NCBI RefSeq assembly: GCF_900091955.1
Contig: NZ_FMDF01000146.1
Span: forward strand, 1-37,682
DNA length: 37,682 nucleotides
Source: Streptomyces sp. Ncost-T10-10d
GTDB lineage: Bacteria; Actinomycetota; Actinomycetes; Streptomycetales; Streptomycetaceae
Direction of reading: 5' to 3'
The notes below the pieces were generated by a model. The model was given only the letters and a program-made list of their open reading frames with translations, was not told where the DNA came from and did not search any database. Positions 23,695 through 32,548 of the stretch are shown in pieces. A program made the position numbers and the translations under genes. Positions within the stretch are counted from its first letter, which is position 1, and each line of letters starts with the position of its first letter.

Positions 23695-24723
23695 GTGAAG
23701 GCACTCGTGAAGCAGAAGGCCGAGCCGGGACTCTGGCTGATGGACGTGCCCGAGCCGGAGATCGGCCCCTCGGACGTACTGATCAAGGTGCTCCGCACCG
23801 GCATCTGCGGCACCGATCTGCACATCCGGAACTACGACGGCTGGGCTCAGCAGGCCGTGAGGACCCCGCTCGTCCTCGGCCACGAGTTCGTCGGCGAGGT
23901 CGCGGAGACCGGCGCCGATGTCGTCGACATCAACGTCGGTGACCTGGTCAGTGGCGAGGGCCACCTCGTGTGCGGGAAGTGCCGCAACTGTCTGGCGGGC
24001 CGCCGCCACCTGTGCCGCTCCACGCTCGGGCTCGGCGTCGGCCGGGACGGGGCGTTCGCCGAGTACGTCGCCCTGCCCGCGTCCAACGTCTGGGTGCACC
24101 GGGTCCCCGTCGACCTCGACATCGCCGCGATCTTCGACCCGTTCGGCAACGCCGTGCACACCGCGCTGTCGTTCCCGCTGGTCGGCGAGGACGTACTGAT
24201 CACCGGCGCCGGACCGATCGGCATCATGGCCGCCGCCGTCGCGCGGCACGCCGGCGCCCGTAACGTCGTCATCACTGACGTCAGCGAGGCCCGGCTGGAG
24301 CTGGCCCGGAAGGTCGGTGTCAGCCTCGCTCTCAACGTCAGCGAGGAAACCATCTTCGAAGGGCAGAAGCGCCTCGGACTGCGCGAGGGCTTCGACATCG
24401 GCCTGGAGATGTCCGGGCGGCCCGAGGCGATGCGCCACATGATCGAGAACATGACGAACGGCGGCCGGATCGCCATGCTCGGGCTCCCGTCCGAGGAGTT
24501 CCCCGTCGACTGGTCCCGCATCGTCACCTCGATGATCACCATCAAGGGCATCTACGGCCGCGAGATGTACGAGACCTGGTACGCCATGTCCGTACTGCTC
24601 GAGGGCGGCCTAGACCTCACCCCCGTGATCACCGGCCGGTACGGCTACCGAGACTTCGAAGCGGCCTTCGACGACGCGGCGAGCGGCCGCGGCGGCAAGG
24701 TCATCCTCGACTGGACCTCCTGA
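23695..24723 (+). CDS. tdh: L-threonine 3-dehydrogenase
   Basis: This 342-residue zinc-dependent medium-chain dehydrogenase oxidises L-threonine with NAD+ to 2-amino-3-ketobutyrate. Length matches E. coli Tdh (341). The catalytic zinc ligands fall at the same numbers: Cys38 in GICGTDLH and His63-Glu64 in LGHEFVGE. The structural zinc Cys cluster is CGKCRNC then HLC, and the NAD site is VLITGAGPIGIMAA. GRIAMLGLP and IKGIYGREMYETWY are characteristic of Tdh. I chose the GTG at 23695, with AGGGAG eight bases upstream and the family N-terminus. kbl follows after 36 bp, so the unstable product is passed to the next enzyme in the same operon. Confidence 0.95.
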   Translation: MKALVKQKAEPGLWLMDVPEPEIGPSDVLIKVLRTGICGTDLHIRNYDGWAQQAVRTPLVLGHEFVGEVAETGADVVDINVGDLVSGEGHLVCGKCRNCLAGRRHLCRSTLGLGVGRDGAFAEYVALPASNVWVHRVPVDLDIAAIFDPFGNAVHTALSFPLVGEDVLITGAGPIGIMAAAVARHAGARNVVITDVSEARLELARKVGVSLALNVSEETIFEGQKRLGLREGFDIGLEMSGRPEAMRHMIENMTNGGRIAMLGLPSEEFPVDWSRIVTSMITIKGIYGREMYETWYAMSVLLEGGLDLTPVITGRYGYRDFEAAFDDAASGRGGKVILDWTS

Positions 24724-24759
24724 CCCGACGCCTTCGTAGACAGCTGGGAGACACCCCTC

Positions 24760-25953
24760 ATGTTCGACTCCGTACGCGACGACATGCGCACCACCCTCGA
24801 CGAGATCGAGGCCGCCGGACTGCACAAGCCCGAGCGCGTGATCGGCACCCCGCAGTCCGCGACCGTCGCCGTCACCGCGGGCGGCCGCCCCGGTGAGGTG
24901 CTCAACTTCTGCGCCAACAACTACCTGGGTCTCGCCGACCACCCCGACGTGATCGCCGCCGCCCACGAAGCGCTGGACCGCTGGGGCTACGGCATGGCCT
25001 CGGTCCGCTTCATCTGCGGCACCCAGGAGGTCCACAAGGAGCTGGAGCAGCGGCTCTCCACGTTCCTCGGCCAGGAGGACACGATCCTCTACTCCTCCTG
25101 CTTCGACGCCAACGGCGGCGTCTTCGAGACCGTCCTCGGCCCGGAGGACGCGGTCATCTCCGACGCCCTCAACCACGCCTCCATCATCGACGGCATCCGC
25201 CTCTCCAAGGCCAAGCGGTTCCGCTACGCCAACCGCGACATGGCCGACCTGGAGACGCAGCTCAAGGAGGCGTCCGGGGCCCGGCGCCGGCTCGTCGTCA
25301 CCGACGGCGTGTTCTCCATGGACGGGTACGTCGCCCCGCTGCGCGAGATCTGCGACCTGGCCGAGCGCTACGACGCCATGGTCATGGTCGACGACTCGCA
25401 CGCCGTCGGCTTCGTCGGCCCCGGTGGCCGCGGAACGCCCGAGCTGCACGACGTGATGGACCGCGTCGACATCATCACCGGCACCCTCGGCAAGGCGCTC
25501 GGCGGTGCGTCCGGCGGCTATGTCGCGGCCCGCGCCGAGATCGTCGCGCTGCTGCGTCAGCGCTCCCGCCCGTATCTCTTCTCCAACTCGCTCGCCCCGG
25601 TCATCGCGGCGGCCTCGCTGAAGGTCCTGGACCTGTTGGAGGCCGCAGGCGACCTGCGCGAGCAGCTCAATGCCAACACCGCGCTCTTCCGTACCCGGAT
25701 GACCGAGGAAGGCTTCGACGTCCTGCCCGGCGACCACGCCATCGCCCCCGTCATGATCGGGGACGCGGCGAAGGCAGGCCGGATGGCGGAGCTGCTCCTG
25801 GAGCGCGGTGTGTACGTGATCGGGTTCTCCTACCCGGTCGTCCCGCAGGGCGCGGCCCGTATCCGCGTCCAGCTCTCCGCCGCGCACTCCACGGCGGATG
25901 TGAACCGCGCCGTGGACGCGTTCGTCGACGCGCGGGCCGCGCTGGGGGAGTAG
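24760..25953 (+). CDS. kbl: Glycine C-acetyltransferase (2-amino-3-ketobutyrate CoA ligase)
   Basis: The 397-residue PLP enzyme of the alpha-oxoamine synthase group cleaves 2-amino-3-ketobutyrate with CoA to glycine and acetyl-CoA. LNFCANNYLGLADHP, YGMASVRFICGTQEVHKELE, the aspartate segment MVDDSHAVGFVG and the PLP-lysine segment GTLGKALGGASGGY are all present and match Kbl rather than BioF. It completes the tdh-kbl threonine degradation pair. GGGAG precedes the ATG. Gene order is tdh then kbl, the reverse of E. coli. A stem-loop follows its stop. Confidence 0.96.
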   Translation: MFDSVRDDMRTTLDEIEAAGLHKPERVIGTPQSATVAVTAGGRPGEVLNFCANNYLGLADHPDVIAAAHEALDRWGYGMASVRFICGTQEVHKELEQRLSTFLGQEDTILYSSCFDANGGVFETVLGPEDAVISDALNHASIIDGIRLSKAKRFRYANRDMADLETQLKEASGARRRLVVTDGVFSMDGYVAPLREICDLAERYDAMVMVDDSHAVGFVGPGGRGTPELHDVMDRVDIITGTLGKALGGASGGYVAARAEIVALLRQRSRPYLFSNSLAPVIAAASLKVLDLLEAAGDLREQLNANTALFRTRMTEEGFDVLPGDHAIAPVMIGDAAKAGRMAELLLERGVYVIGFSYPVVPQGAARIRVQLSAAHSTADVNRAVDAFVDARAALGE

Positions 25954-25959
25954 CACCGA

Positions 25960-26000
25960 GGATGGGGGTGCGGTCCTGGGCCCGCCCGGCATCCCCATCC
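25960..26000 (+). terminator. Terminator of the tdh-kbl operon
   Basis: GGATGGGGGTGC at 25960-25971 pairs with GCATCCCCATCC at 25989-26000, a 12-bp stem with one imperfect pair and a 17-base loop. It starts seven bases past the kbl stop and separates the operon from the LysR gene. Confidence 0.65.
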
Positions 26001-26069
26001 GGCAGTCCCACCCCGGGGAGCCTCGCCCGGGTGGCAGGGTTGCCTCCGTGACCTGGGACAATGGGGCAC

Positions 26070-27002
26070 ATGATCGATGCACGGCGGCTGCGCATTCTGC
26101 GTGCGGTGGCGGACCACCGCACGGTGACTGCCGCAGCCGCCGCGCTGTATCTCACGCCCTCCGCTGTCTCCCAGCAGCTTGCCGCACTGGAGCAGGAGAC
26201 CGGGCACCGGCTGGTCGAACGCAACGCGCGCGGCGCCCGGCTCACCCCCGCCGGGGAGATCCTGCTGACCCACACCAACGCGGTCCTCGCCCAGCTGGAA
26301 CGGGCGGAGGCCGAGCTCGCCGCGTACGGCGCGGGGGACGCCGGTACGGTCACGGTCGCCGCGTTCGCCACCGGCATCGGCCTGGTCCTGGCTCCCGCGA
26401 TAGCCGAACTGACGCTCACCGCGCCCGGCATCCGGGTCCGCGTCCAGGACGCCGAGGGGGATGCGAGCGTGCCGATGGTGCTCGACCGGCAGGTCGATGT
26501 CGCGGTCGCCGTCGAGTACCGGGGCGCGCCCGGCGAGGACGACCGGCGCCTGACCCGGGTGCCGCTGTACTCGGAGCCGTTCGACGCGGTGCTGCCGGTG
26601 GGGCATCGGCTGACCTGCCGGGAACAGGTGGCGGTCGCCGACCTGGAGAAGGACCCGTGGATCGGTCCGTACCCCGGCAACCCGTGCCATGACGTGGTGG
26701 TCCTGGCCTGCGAGTTCGCCGGGTTCCAGCCGAGGCTGGAGCACTCCTCGGACGACTTCCGCGCGGTGGTCGCGCTGGCCGGCGCGGGTGCCGGGGTGGC
26801 GCTCGTGCCGCGGTCTGCGTTGCGAGGGATGGACGTCACGGGGGTGGTGGTGCGGCCGGTGGAGGGCAGCGCGCCGACCCGCCGGGTCTTCGCCGCGGTG
26901 CGGCACGGCGCGGAGGGGCATCCGCTGATCGCGCCGGTGCTCGACGCGCTGGCCACGGCGGCGGTACGGGAGGCGGCGCTGCCGCTTCCGGCCTCACCGT
27001 GA
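26070..27002 (+). CDS. LysR family transcriptional regulator
   Basis: The 310-residue regulator has the N-terminal winged helix-turn-helix MIDARRLRILRAVADHRTVTAAAAALYLTPSAVSQQLAALEQETG read as two parts, RILRAVADH then LTPSAVSQQLAALE (about 3-62), and a LysR substrate-binding domain (about 90-295) with GAGAGVALVPRSAL near its end. Starts at 26061 and 26070 are both possible; I prefer 26070 since the domain begins with IDARRLR. It lies downstream of tdh-kbl past a terminator, so control of threonine breakdown is possible but not shown. The effector is unknown. Confidence 0.9.
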   Translation: MIDARRLRILRAVADHRTVTAAAAALYLTPSAVSQQLAALEQETGHRLVERNARGARLTPAGEILLTHTNAVLAQLERAEAELAAYGAGDAGTVTVAAFATGIGLVLAPAIAELTLTAPGIRVRVQDAEGDASVPMVLDRQVDVAVAVEYRGAPGEDDRRLTRVPLYSEPFDAVLPVGHRLTCREQVAVADLEKDPWIGPYPGNPCHDVVVLACEFAGFQPRLEHSSDDFRAVVALAGAGAGVALVPRSALRGMDVTGVVVRPVEGSAPTRRVFAAVRHGAEGHPLIAPVLDALATAAVREAALPLPASP

Positions 27003-27109
27003 CGCGCGCCGGAGGGAGGGCGGGGCTTCGGGATCTGCCCACGGCACCCCCAGTCCCGGCTCCGCCGGCGCGCGCCGTCCGGGGCGGGATCCTTGCGAGC
27101 CCGGCGCGG

Positions 27110-27499
27110 TCATGTCGCGAGAATGAACGCCAAGAAGTCCATGAGGACGACTGAAGCGCACACGAATCCTGCGTACCGCGAGGGGTACTCGTATTGCTCC
27201 CTCTTCACGCCGCGACGCCATTCATCGCTGTACTCAAGCAGAATCTTCCTGGACGGAATGAAGCCGATCAGCAACCCGGCCAAGGTGAATGAATACATGA
27301 CCAGCATCTGCCGGGCGTTCCAGTGCTGGTACTGGGTGGCACCCACAGCGATCAGGCCGAGACAGCATGCAACGGAAGCAAGAAAGACAGCCACCGTAGC
27401 CTTGCGGGCACCGGTCAACCTCTGTACGGCCAGGCAGAGAGCGGCGGTGGAGAAGGCCGCCATGAGCAACAAGTAGGCGAGCGGGAGCCTTGCCAGCAC
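27110..27499 (-). CDS. Small four-helix membrane protein, unknown function
   Basis: The 129-residue product has four hydrophobic stretches (about 5-26, 33-56, 64-82, 109-128) joined by short loops and one longer charged loop (83-108) rich in Arg, Lys, Glu and Tyr. I do not recognise a family. The GTG at 27499 has AAGGA six bases upstream; a frame start at 27529 lies inside a terminator hairpin. It is directly downstream of the ALF-repeat gene on the same strand. A small integral membrane protein next to a large secreted repeat protein with a hydrophobic C-terminus resembles an immunity gene, but this is inference from context only. Confidence 0.72.
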   Translation of the reverse strand: MLARLPLAYLLLMAAFSTAALCLAVQRLTGARKATVAVFLASVACCLGLIAVGATQYQHWNARQMLVMYSFTLAGLLIGFIPSRKILLEYSDEWRRGVKREQYEYPSRYAGFVCASVVLMDFLAFILAT

Positions 27500-27526
27500 G
27501 GTCGATCCTTTCAATTCAACAGTTCG

Positions 27527-27559
27527 CAAGGGCCGGCGGCGTCCTGCCGCCGACCCTTG
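27527..27559 (-). terminator. Strong stem-loop between the ALF-repeat and membrane genes
   Basis: CGGCGGC (27534-27540) and GCCGCCG (27546-27552) form a stem with a 5-base loop, extended after one mismatch by CAAGGG (27527-27532) and CCCTTG (27554-27559). It sits 25 bases past the ALF-repeat stop and 28 bases before the membrane-protein start, so it ends or attenuates the long transcript. Confidence 0.7.
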
Positions 27560-27583
27560 ACGCAGATCTCAGGTTCTGCTCAT

Positions 27584-30500
27584 TCAGAATCCGAGGGATC
27601 CCAGTACGCCGGTGATCGGCGATATGAGATCGTGCCCGAACTGCGTGATCTTCGTGGCCACAGGGGCCACTACCTTGCCACCGACCTTACCCAGCGCTCC
27701 GATCCACTTGGACTGGCCGAAGGTCAGCACGCCCAACGCGGCGCTTGAGAGAGACGACTTGAACTGGCTGCTCGTCCAGCCGTAGCCGATTCCGGTGAAG
27801 ACGACGTTGAGTCCGGCGAAGGCCATGGAGGAATACGCCAGGTAGCCGGCGAGGGGCTCCAGGATGGGTGCGGCGGGCGGGAAGAACAGGCCGGCGACGC
27901 CGCTGAGGGCGGCGGCGAAACCAGTACCGATGCTCAGCCAGTTGGTGGCGTTCGCCAGCCACCGCGCGTCGTCCTTCCACCAGGGAAGGCCGCCCTTGAC
28001 GGTGTCATTGTCGGCTGAATCGGCTGGATTCACCCCGGCTTCCTTGGCTTTGCGCGCCTCCTCGGCCGCCTTCTTGGCCGCCTCCGCGATTTCGGCCCTC
28101 CGCTTGGTCATGGCGATCTGGTGCGCCTGGCTCGCGGCCGCCGCCGCAGTTTTCGCGTCCTTGCCGGCTTGGACGGCGGAGGCGTGGGCCGAAGCGGCCG
28201 AGGCCTGGGCCGAGTTGGCGGAAGCAACCGCTGTGCGCGCGGCATCGACGGCGCGGTTGGCGGAGAAGTTCGCCGAGCGTGCGGCCGTGCGAGCGACGGT
28301 GGCAGCCTGCTTCGCCCTGTCCGCCGAGGCCTGCGCGTCCTGGGCCGACTTCTCAGCCGTGTCCGCGTTGGCGTTCGCCTGCTTCGCATATTCGTTGGCC
28401 TGTTGGACCGACTGCTCCGCCTTGGCCGCCCACTGCACCGCGTCAGCGGCGGCGCCGCGGGCTTTCGCCGCTGCCTCCTGTGCGCGAGCGGCGTCCTCCT
28501 GCGCTTTGTGCGCGACTTTCGCGGCGGCGGCGATCGCGCCTTGCATGCCGGCGATATGAGCGGCGGAGTCGTAGTCGAGCTGCGCCGTCTTGTATTGCGC
28601 CGAGGCGAGGAAATTGCGGCGCATCCATGCGGGGCCTTCCAACGCGGCCTGGGCATGGGCCTTCGTGTACGGGCCCGCTGTGGCGAGGAGGGTGGCGGTG
28701 GCGACCGCGTCGTCCTCTCGCTGCGCCGCCTCGTACGTGGTGCTGAGGAACTTGTGCACTGCCTCGGCGGTTCCGGCGTCGAGCGCGTCATTCGCCGCCT
28801 TCTTCACCGCCTTGCCGGGGTTGCCGGACAGAACACGCGCGACAGTGACACGGTTGTCCATCGCGGCGGCCTCGATGAGGCTGCGGGTGAGGAAATTCGT
28901 GCCGGCGTCCGGGTCATCGCTCTCCAAAGCCGTGGTCGCAGCGGTGGCGACGTCCGGGGTGGAGGTCTGCGCCAGGTAGAGGACGGTCTCCCGGTCGTCC
29001 TGCTTCTGCGCGATCTGCCGGTCGGTGTCGATCCAGGCGTGGACGTCGGCGTCCGTGCCGGACAGGGCGAACCGTGAGGCCTCGCGCGACCAGGTGCCGT
29101 GAGAGTTCATCACGGCGATGGCCGCCTTGCGTCCGAGAGTGGACGCAAGGCCCGTGTCACCTGCCTTCAGCGCCGATTCCGCCTGGGAGATGAGGTCCTT
29201 CGTGGCTTGATCCGCCTGTTCGGCCTGTGTACGCCGCTCGGCGAACTCGGCCCTCTCCTGATTTTCGATCTGCGCGAGCAGGCGCGTCTCCTCGATCGCC
29301 TGCTGCGTTTCCTCGTCCAGGCGTTGCCACTCGGCCTCGCGTGCGCTCTTCTCCACTGCAACCGCTTGGACGACGGCGTCGGTGGCGGTGTTCGCGGCAT
29401 TGGTGGCTTCGTTGGCGAACTCGGTGGACTTCTTCGCGTATTCGACGGCCTGGCCCGCGTACTTGACGGCCCATTCAGCAGCGTCCGCGGCCTTCTCCGC
29501 GTGGCCGGCCGCGCTGTTGGCTGCGTCGCGGGCGGTACGGGCGGCCTTCGCCGATGCGTTCGCCAGAGCTTGTGCGGTTCCAGCAGCATTGGTGGCGATC
29601 TGGGCGTTGGCGCTCGCGATCTGCGCCTGCCGCTTGGCCTCCGCGGCCTCTGCCTGCGCCTTGCCCGCGGCCGAGGCGGCCGTGGCGGAAGCGTTCGCGG
29701 CGGCGGCGGCGTCACGGGCCGCGGAAGCAGCGGCGGAGCCCGCATTCGCGGCCTGGGAGGAGGCAGTGGCCGCGTAGTCGGCGGCCGCTGCCGCGCTGCG
29801 AGCCTTGGACGCGGCGTTGCGCGCGGCGGCGGCGGCGTCCTTGGCGGCGGATGCCTTGGAGGCGTCCTTCGAAGCCGCGATCGCAGCACCGTACGCCTTG
29901 GAAGCGGCGGATCCGGCGGTGGCTGCGGCCTGGCTCGCGGCGGTGGCGGCGTAGGCGGCACGGCGAGACGCCTGAACGGCCGCGTGGGAAGCGCTGATGG
30001 CGACGCGAGCCGAGTCGGCCGCCCCCTTCGCAGACTCGGCCGCCTTGCGAGCAGCCCTGCCGGACTTGGCCACGTCATCCTGGGCCGCTGACGCCTCGGC
30101 TGCGGCCTTCTCCGCCGCTTCCTTGGCCTTTGCAGCGGCCGTGACCGCGCGGGCGGCTGCCTCCTCGGCCTGCTTCGTCCTCGCGTCGGCCCTCTTGCCC
30201 TCACGCTCCACTACCGCAACGAGTTCCTCGATCGTCGCGGCCTCCTGGTCCCGGGCGCGGGCGATGTGCTGGCCGGTTTCGAGGAACCACGCGACGTCGT
30301 CGGCGGTGCCGGACAGGGCCCGGCCGGCGTACTTCCGCACCTCAGGACCCGCCTGCACCATGGCCCTGGACACCTCGACGCGCATGTCTTCCAGGCGGGC
30401 CGTGTACTGGCCCTCGGTGAGGAACTCCTCCAGCGCGGTCTGCGTGTTCGTGTCCAACGCTGCGCTGCCCTCGCGGCGCAGGGCCTTGTCGCCGGTGGCC

Positions 30501-31009
30501 ATCACGGTCGCGGTGGCCACGCGAAGGTCTTCCATGACGGCGGTCTTGAAACCGCCCGCGAGGTAGTCGGCGATGGCGGCGTCGCCACCATCGATCGCGG
30601 CGGAGGCCTCGCGCCGAGTGCCCTTACCGCCTCCGGCGATGGAAGTGACGATCGCGACGCGGCTGTCCTCCACCGTGGCGCTGGGGAGCTGGACGTTCAG
30701 GAAGGTCTGGACGTCCGTGTCGGAGCCGATCAGCGCCGCTTCCGCTGCGGCGCGGACGGCCTTGCCGCCCAGTAGCCACGCCTTGACGACTTTCGCCCGG
30801 TCGGTGTCGGGCAGGTTGAACGGGTCGCCGTCGTCGCCGTCTGCCGGTAATGGGGTGTCGGCCCAGGCAGCCACGGGATTGAGGACGAGGCTCGAGGTGG
30901 CGGCGACGGCTGTGGTGGCCGCGAGAGCGCCCAGAACCCGCCGCCTGCTCCAGAAGATGGTGTCCAAAATGGTCCCTTCGTGATCTGTGCCCGGCGGTGG
31001 CGCAGGCAT
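27584..31009 (-). CDS. Large Tat-exported ALF-repeat/coiled-coil protein, toxin-like architecture
   Basis: The 1141-residue product has a twin-arginine leader (WSRRRVLGALA, residues 20-30, cleavage near AWA at 50), a first block of about four ALF repeats (75-255; pattern AL-G-ADDV-FL then D-R), an Ala-rich coiled coil (about 265-630), a second ALF block (about 635-820), a second coiled coil (820-990), and a C-terminal domain (about 1005-1141) with long hydrophobic stretches. ALF repeats are known as N-terminal parts of actinobacterial polymorphic toxins. No nuclease or other toxin motif is seen; a membrane-acting domain is possible. The ATG at 31009 has GGAG upstream; a TTG near 30967 preceded by AAGGGA is an alternative. 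The extreme Ala content gives long antisense open frames that I do not call. Confidence 0.85.
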   Translation of the reverse strand: MPAPPPGTDHEGTILDTIFWSRRRVLGALAATTAVAATSSLVLNPVAAWADTPLPADGDDGDPFNLPDTDRAKVVKAWLLGGKAVRAAAEAALIGSDTDVQTFLNVQLPSATVEDSRVAIVTSIAGGGKGTRREASAAIDGGDAAIADYLAGGFKTAVMEDLRVATATVMATGDKALRREGSAALDTNTQTALEEFLTEGQYTARLEDMRVEVSRAMVQAGPEVRKYAGRALSGTADDVAWFLETGQHIARARDQEAATIEELVAVVEREGKRADARTKQAEEAAARAVTAAAKAKEAAEKAAAEASAAQDDVAKSGRAARKAAESAKGAADSARVAISASHAAVQASRRAAYAATAASQAAATAGSAASKAYGAAIAASKDASKASAAKDAAAAARNAASKARSAAAAADYAATASSQAANAGSAAASAARDAAAAANASATAASAAGKAQAEAAEAKRQAQIASANAQIATNAAGTAQALANASAKAARTARDAANSAAGHAEKAADAAEWAVKYAGQAVEYAKKSTEFANEATNAANTATDAVVQAVAVEKSAREAEWQRLDEETQQAIEETRLLAQIENQERAEFAERRTQAEQADQATKDLISQAESALKAGDTGLASTLGRKAAIAVMNSHGTWSREASRFALSGTDADVHAWIDTDRQIAQKQDDRETVLYLAQTSTPDVATAATTALESDDPDAGTNFLTRSLIEAAAMDNRVTVARVLSGNPGKAVKKAANDALDAGTAEAVHKFLSTTYEAAQREDDAVATATLLATAGPYTKAHAQAALEGPAWMRRNFLASAQYKTAQLDYDSAAHIAGMQGAIAAAAKVAHKAQEDAARAQEAAAKARGAAADAVQWAAKAEQSVQQANEYAKQANANADTAEKSAQDAQASADRAKQAATVARTAARSANFSANRAVDAARTAVASANSAQASAASAHASAVQAGKDAKTAAAAASQAHQIAMTKRRAEIAEAAKKAAEEARKAKEAGVNPADSADNDTVKGGLPWWKDDARWLANATNWLSIGTGFAAALSGVAGLFFPPAAPILEPLAGYLAYSSMAFAGLNVVFTGIGYGWTSSQFKSSLSSAALGVLTFGQSKWIGALGKVGGKVVAPVATKITQFGHDLISPITGVLGSLGF

Positions 31010-31758
31010 GACAGCACTCCGCCGGACACAGTGAGTTGTCAGCCGCGCGCTTCTTCGTACACGTACGTGGACACGCCTCAGTTGGGCTGCGCGGGGCCGC
31101 GGCGTTCGATGAGGTGCGAGTGGTCGAAGGGCGAGCCGGTCCCGGCTGCCCCGCCGTCGGCGGGCCGGCCACGGTTCCCTCCGCCCTGACCGTCCGGGCG
31201 GAGGCCCTCACACGGCTGCCGGTGCAGATGCAGAAGGAGCCGACGACCCCTGATACATGCCGACGGACTTTTGTCGGACTCCAGCCCCATTGCTCCAACG
31301 GCATTTGATGCTGCCCCCCAAGGCGCTCCATGCGCGGATGAGAAGGGATACTCACACACCGTTTCGAGGTTCGTAAAGAGAAAACGGATTTCGAGAACCG
31401 ATGCCGAAGTATCTGGAATTCGAGATTCCGGATCTTAATTATTTCGTTATGCTGATCCGTGCAACCTTCGAGGGCTGCTTACTTTCCAATGGAAACTATG
31501 TCCGTTATTGAGATCGATGTCTGATTTATGACAGTGGACATGTGAAGGTATTGATGATTTCAATGGTCAGACCGCGCAGGGCTGGTGAACACCGGATGAA
31601 TGTCCACACGCATGCCATTTTCTTGTTCTGTGTCATCTGAAAGGTGTGGTGCGCCGGGGGCTTTCGCTGCTTTTGTGTGGTATCCGGGCTCGCCGCGGGC
31701 CCGGGTGTATGGAAGGGCTGGAACCGGTGGCCCCTGACTCGTCTAAGGAATAAATCGC
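31010..31758. other. 749-bp gap with an AT-richer stretch
   Basis: The part near the ALF-repeat gene (31010-31330) is GC-rich with no convincing gene; it includes the palindrome CACGTACGTG at 31060-31069, upstream of the ALF-repeat start. From about 31360 to 31640 base composition drops clearly below that of neighbouring DNA. This probably holds promoter DNA of the two divergent exported-protein genes, or is foreign. AAGGA at 31746-31750 is the ribosome binding site of the next gene. Confidence 0.55.
31401..31511 (+). CDS. Possible 36-residue small ORF
   Basis: ATG at 31401 opens a frame to TGA at 31509-31511 inside the AT-richer patch. It reads MPKYLEFEIPDLNYF, then VMLIRATFEGC, and ends in NYVRY. 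It contains a TTA codon, rare in Streptomyces. The ribosome binding site is weak. It may be chance; I list it only because the peptide looks less biased than random high-GC frames. Confidence 0.2.
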   Translation: MPKYLEFEIPDLNYFVMLIRATFEGCLLSNGNYVRY

Positions 31759-32250
31759 ATGAAGATAATTGCTCGTGCCCTTGTGGCGGGGTGCATCGCT
31801 GCGGCCTTGGCATGGTCCATGTCCGGTCCGGGTGAGTCGGCGCACGCAACCGCCTCCGTCGCCGAAGAATCTCCTGGGTATGCGGTGGAGGACTTTCGCT
31901 ATCCCGGAGCCGACAAGATCCTGGCCGAGCAGGGCATCACCCTCAAGCGAGGCGACGGCCATATCATGCTCGCGGACTGCTCCAGTGGCACGGGACAGCT
32001 GGAAGTCTGGTCCCGAAAGTATCAAAAAGTCTTCTGCTTCAAGGTGACCGGGGACAGTGGATATCTGGCTTTGGAGATCCCCGCGGTCTTCTCGGTCAGG
32101 GGGAACAACTACTCGACTCAGATCGACATGACCGCCGGCGACGAAAAGAAGTCCTTCGATATCAACAAGAACGAATGGACGCCAGTGGGTGAGAGCCTCG
32201 ATCCCGGACAACGCGATTTCATGCTCATGGAGATCCGTACCTCCAAGTAG
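31759..32250 (+). CDS. Small secreted protein of unknown function
   Basis: The 163-residue product has a Sec signal peptide (MKIIARALVAG core, cleavage near AHA at about residue 30). The mature part begins acidic and has FRYPGADKILAEQGITLKRGDGHIMLADC, then a Cys-containing segment around KVFCFKV that probably forms a disulfide with the earlier Cys, and a beta-rich remainder ending in MEIRTSK. I do not recognise a named family. AAGGA lies 8 bases before the ATG. It comes just before two tandem secreted trypsin-fold proteins on the same strand, so it may belong to the same cell-surface set. Confidence 0.8.
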   Translation: MKIIARALVAGCIAAALAWSMSGPGESAHATASVAEESPGYAVEDFRYPGADKILAEQGITLKRGDGHIMLADCSSGTGQLEVWSRKYQKVFCFKVTGDSGYLALEIPAVFSVRGNNYSTQIDMTAGDEKKSFDINKNEWTPVGESLDPGQRDFMLMEIRTSK

Positions 32251-32285
32251 CGTGCACCGCGTGCCGATCGGCGATCCGGTACACC

Positions 32286-32319
32286 GGTTCCAGGGTCGTC
32301 CCAGTTGTTCCTGGGAACC
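32286..32319 (+). terminator. Stem-loop after the small secreted protein gene
   Basis: GGTTCCAGG (32286-32294) pairs with CCTGGGAACC (32310-32319) with one bulged base, around a 15-base loop. It lies 36 bases past the stop. The remaining bases up to 32548 show no gene. Confidence 0.4.
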
Positions 32320-32548
32320 AGAAGGCGGTGGCCTCTCGGTCCGGCCTCACGCACACCGCGCACGCCCGGGCCGCCGCCGGTCCCGCCGCGGCGGTGATCG
32401 TGGCGCCGCCAGTCGTCGAGCGAATTTCCGTGCTACCGGCCCCACGCGTACCGAGCGGCCGTAGCACGTCCTGAAAGAGCGACACATGCGCATCCGTCCC
32501 GCTCAGTGACCAGTTGGGAGCGGATGCACCACCTCGTAGGGGACAGAC

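Noticed and set aside
24760..25953. Alternative call as 8-amino-7-oxononanoate synthase (BioF)
   Set aside because: Sequence blocks and direct linkage to tdh fit Kbl; no biotin genes are near.
28121..30775. Several long frames on both strands within the ALF-repeat gene
   Set aside because: The Ala codon repeat keeps other frames open; translations are low-complexity Arg/Ala/Gly/Pro and lack any family signal.
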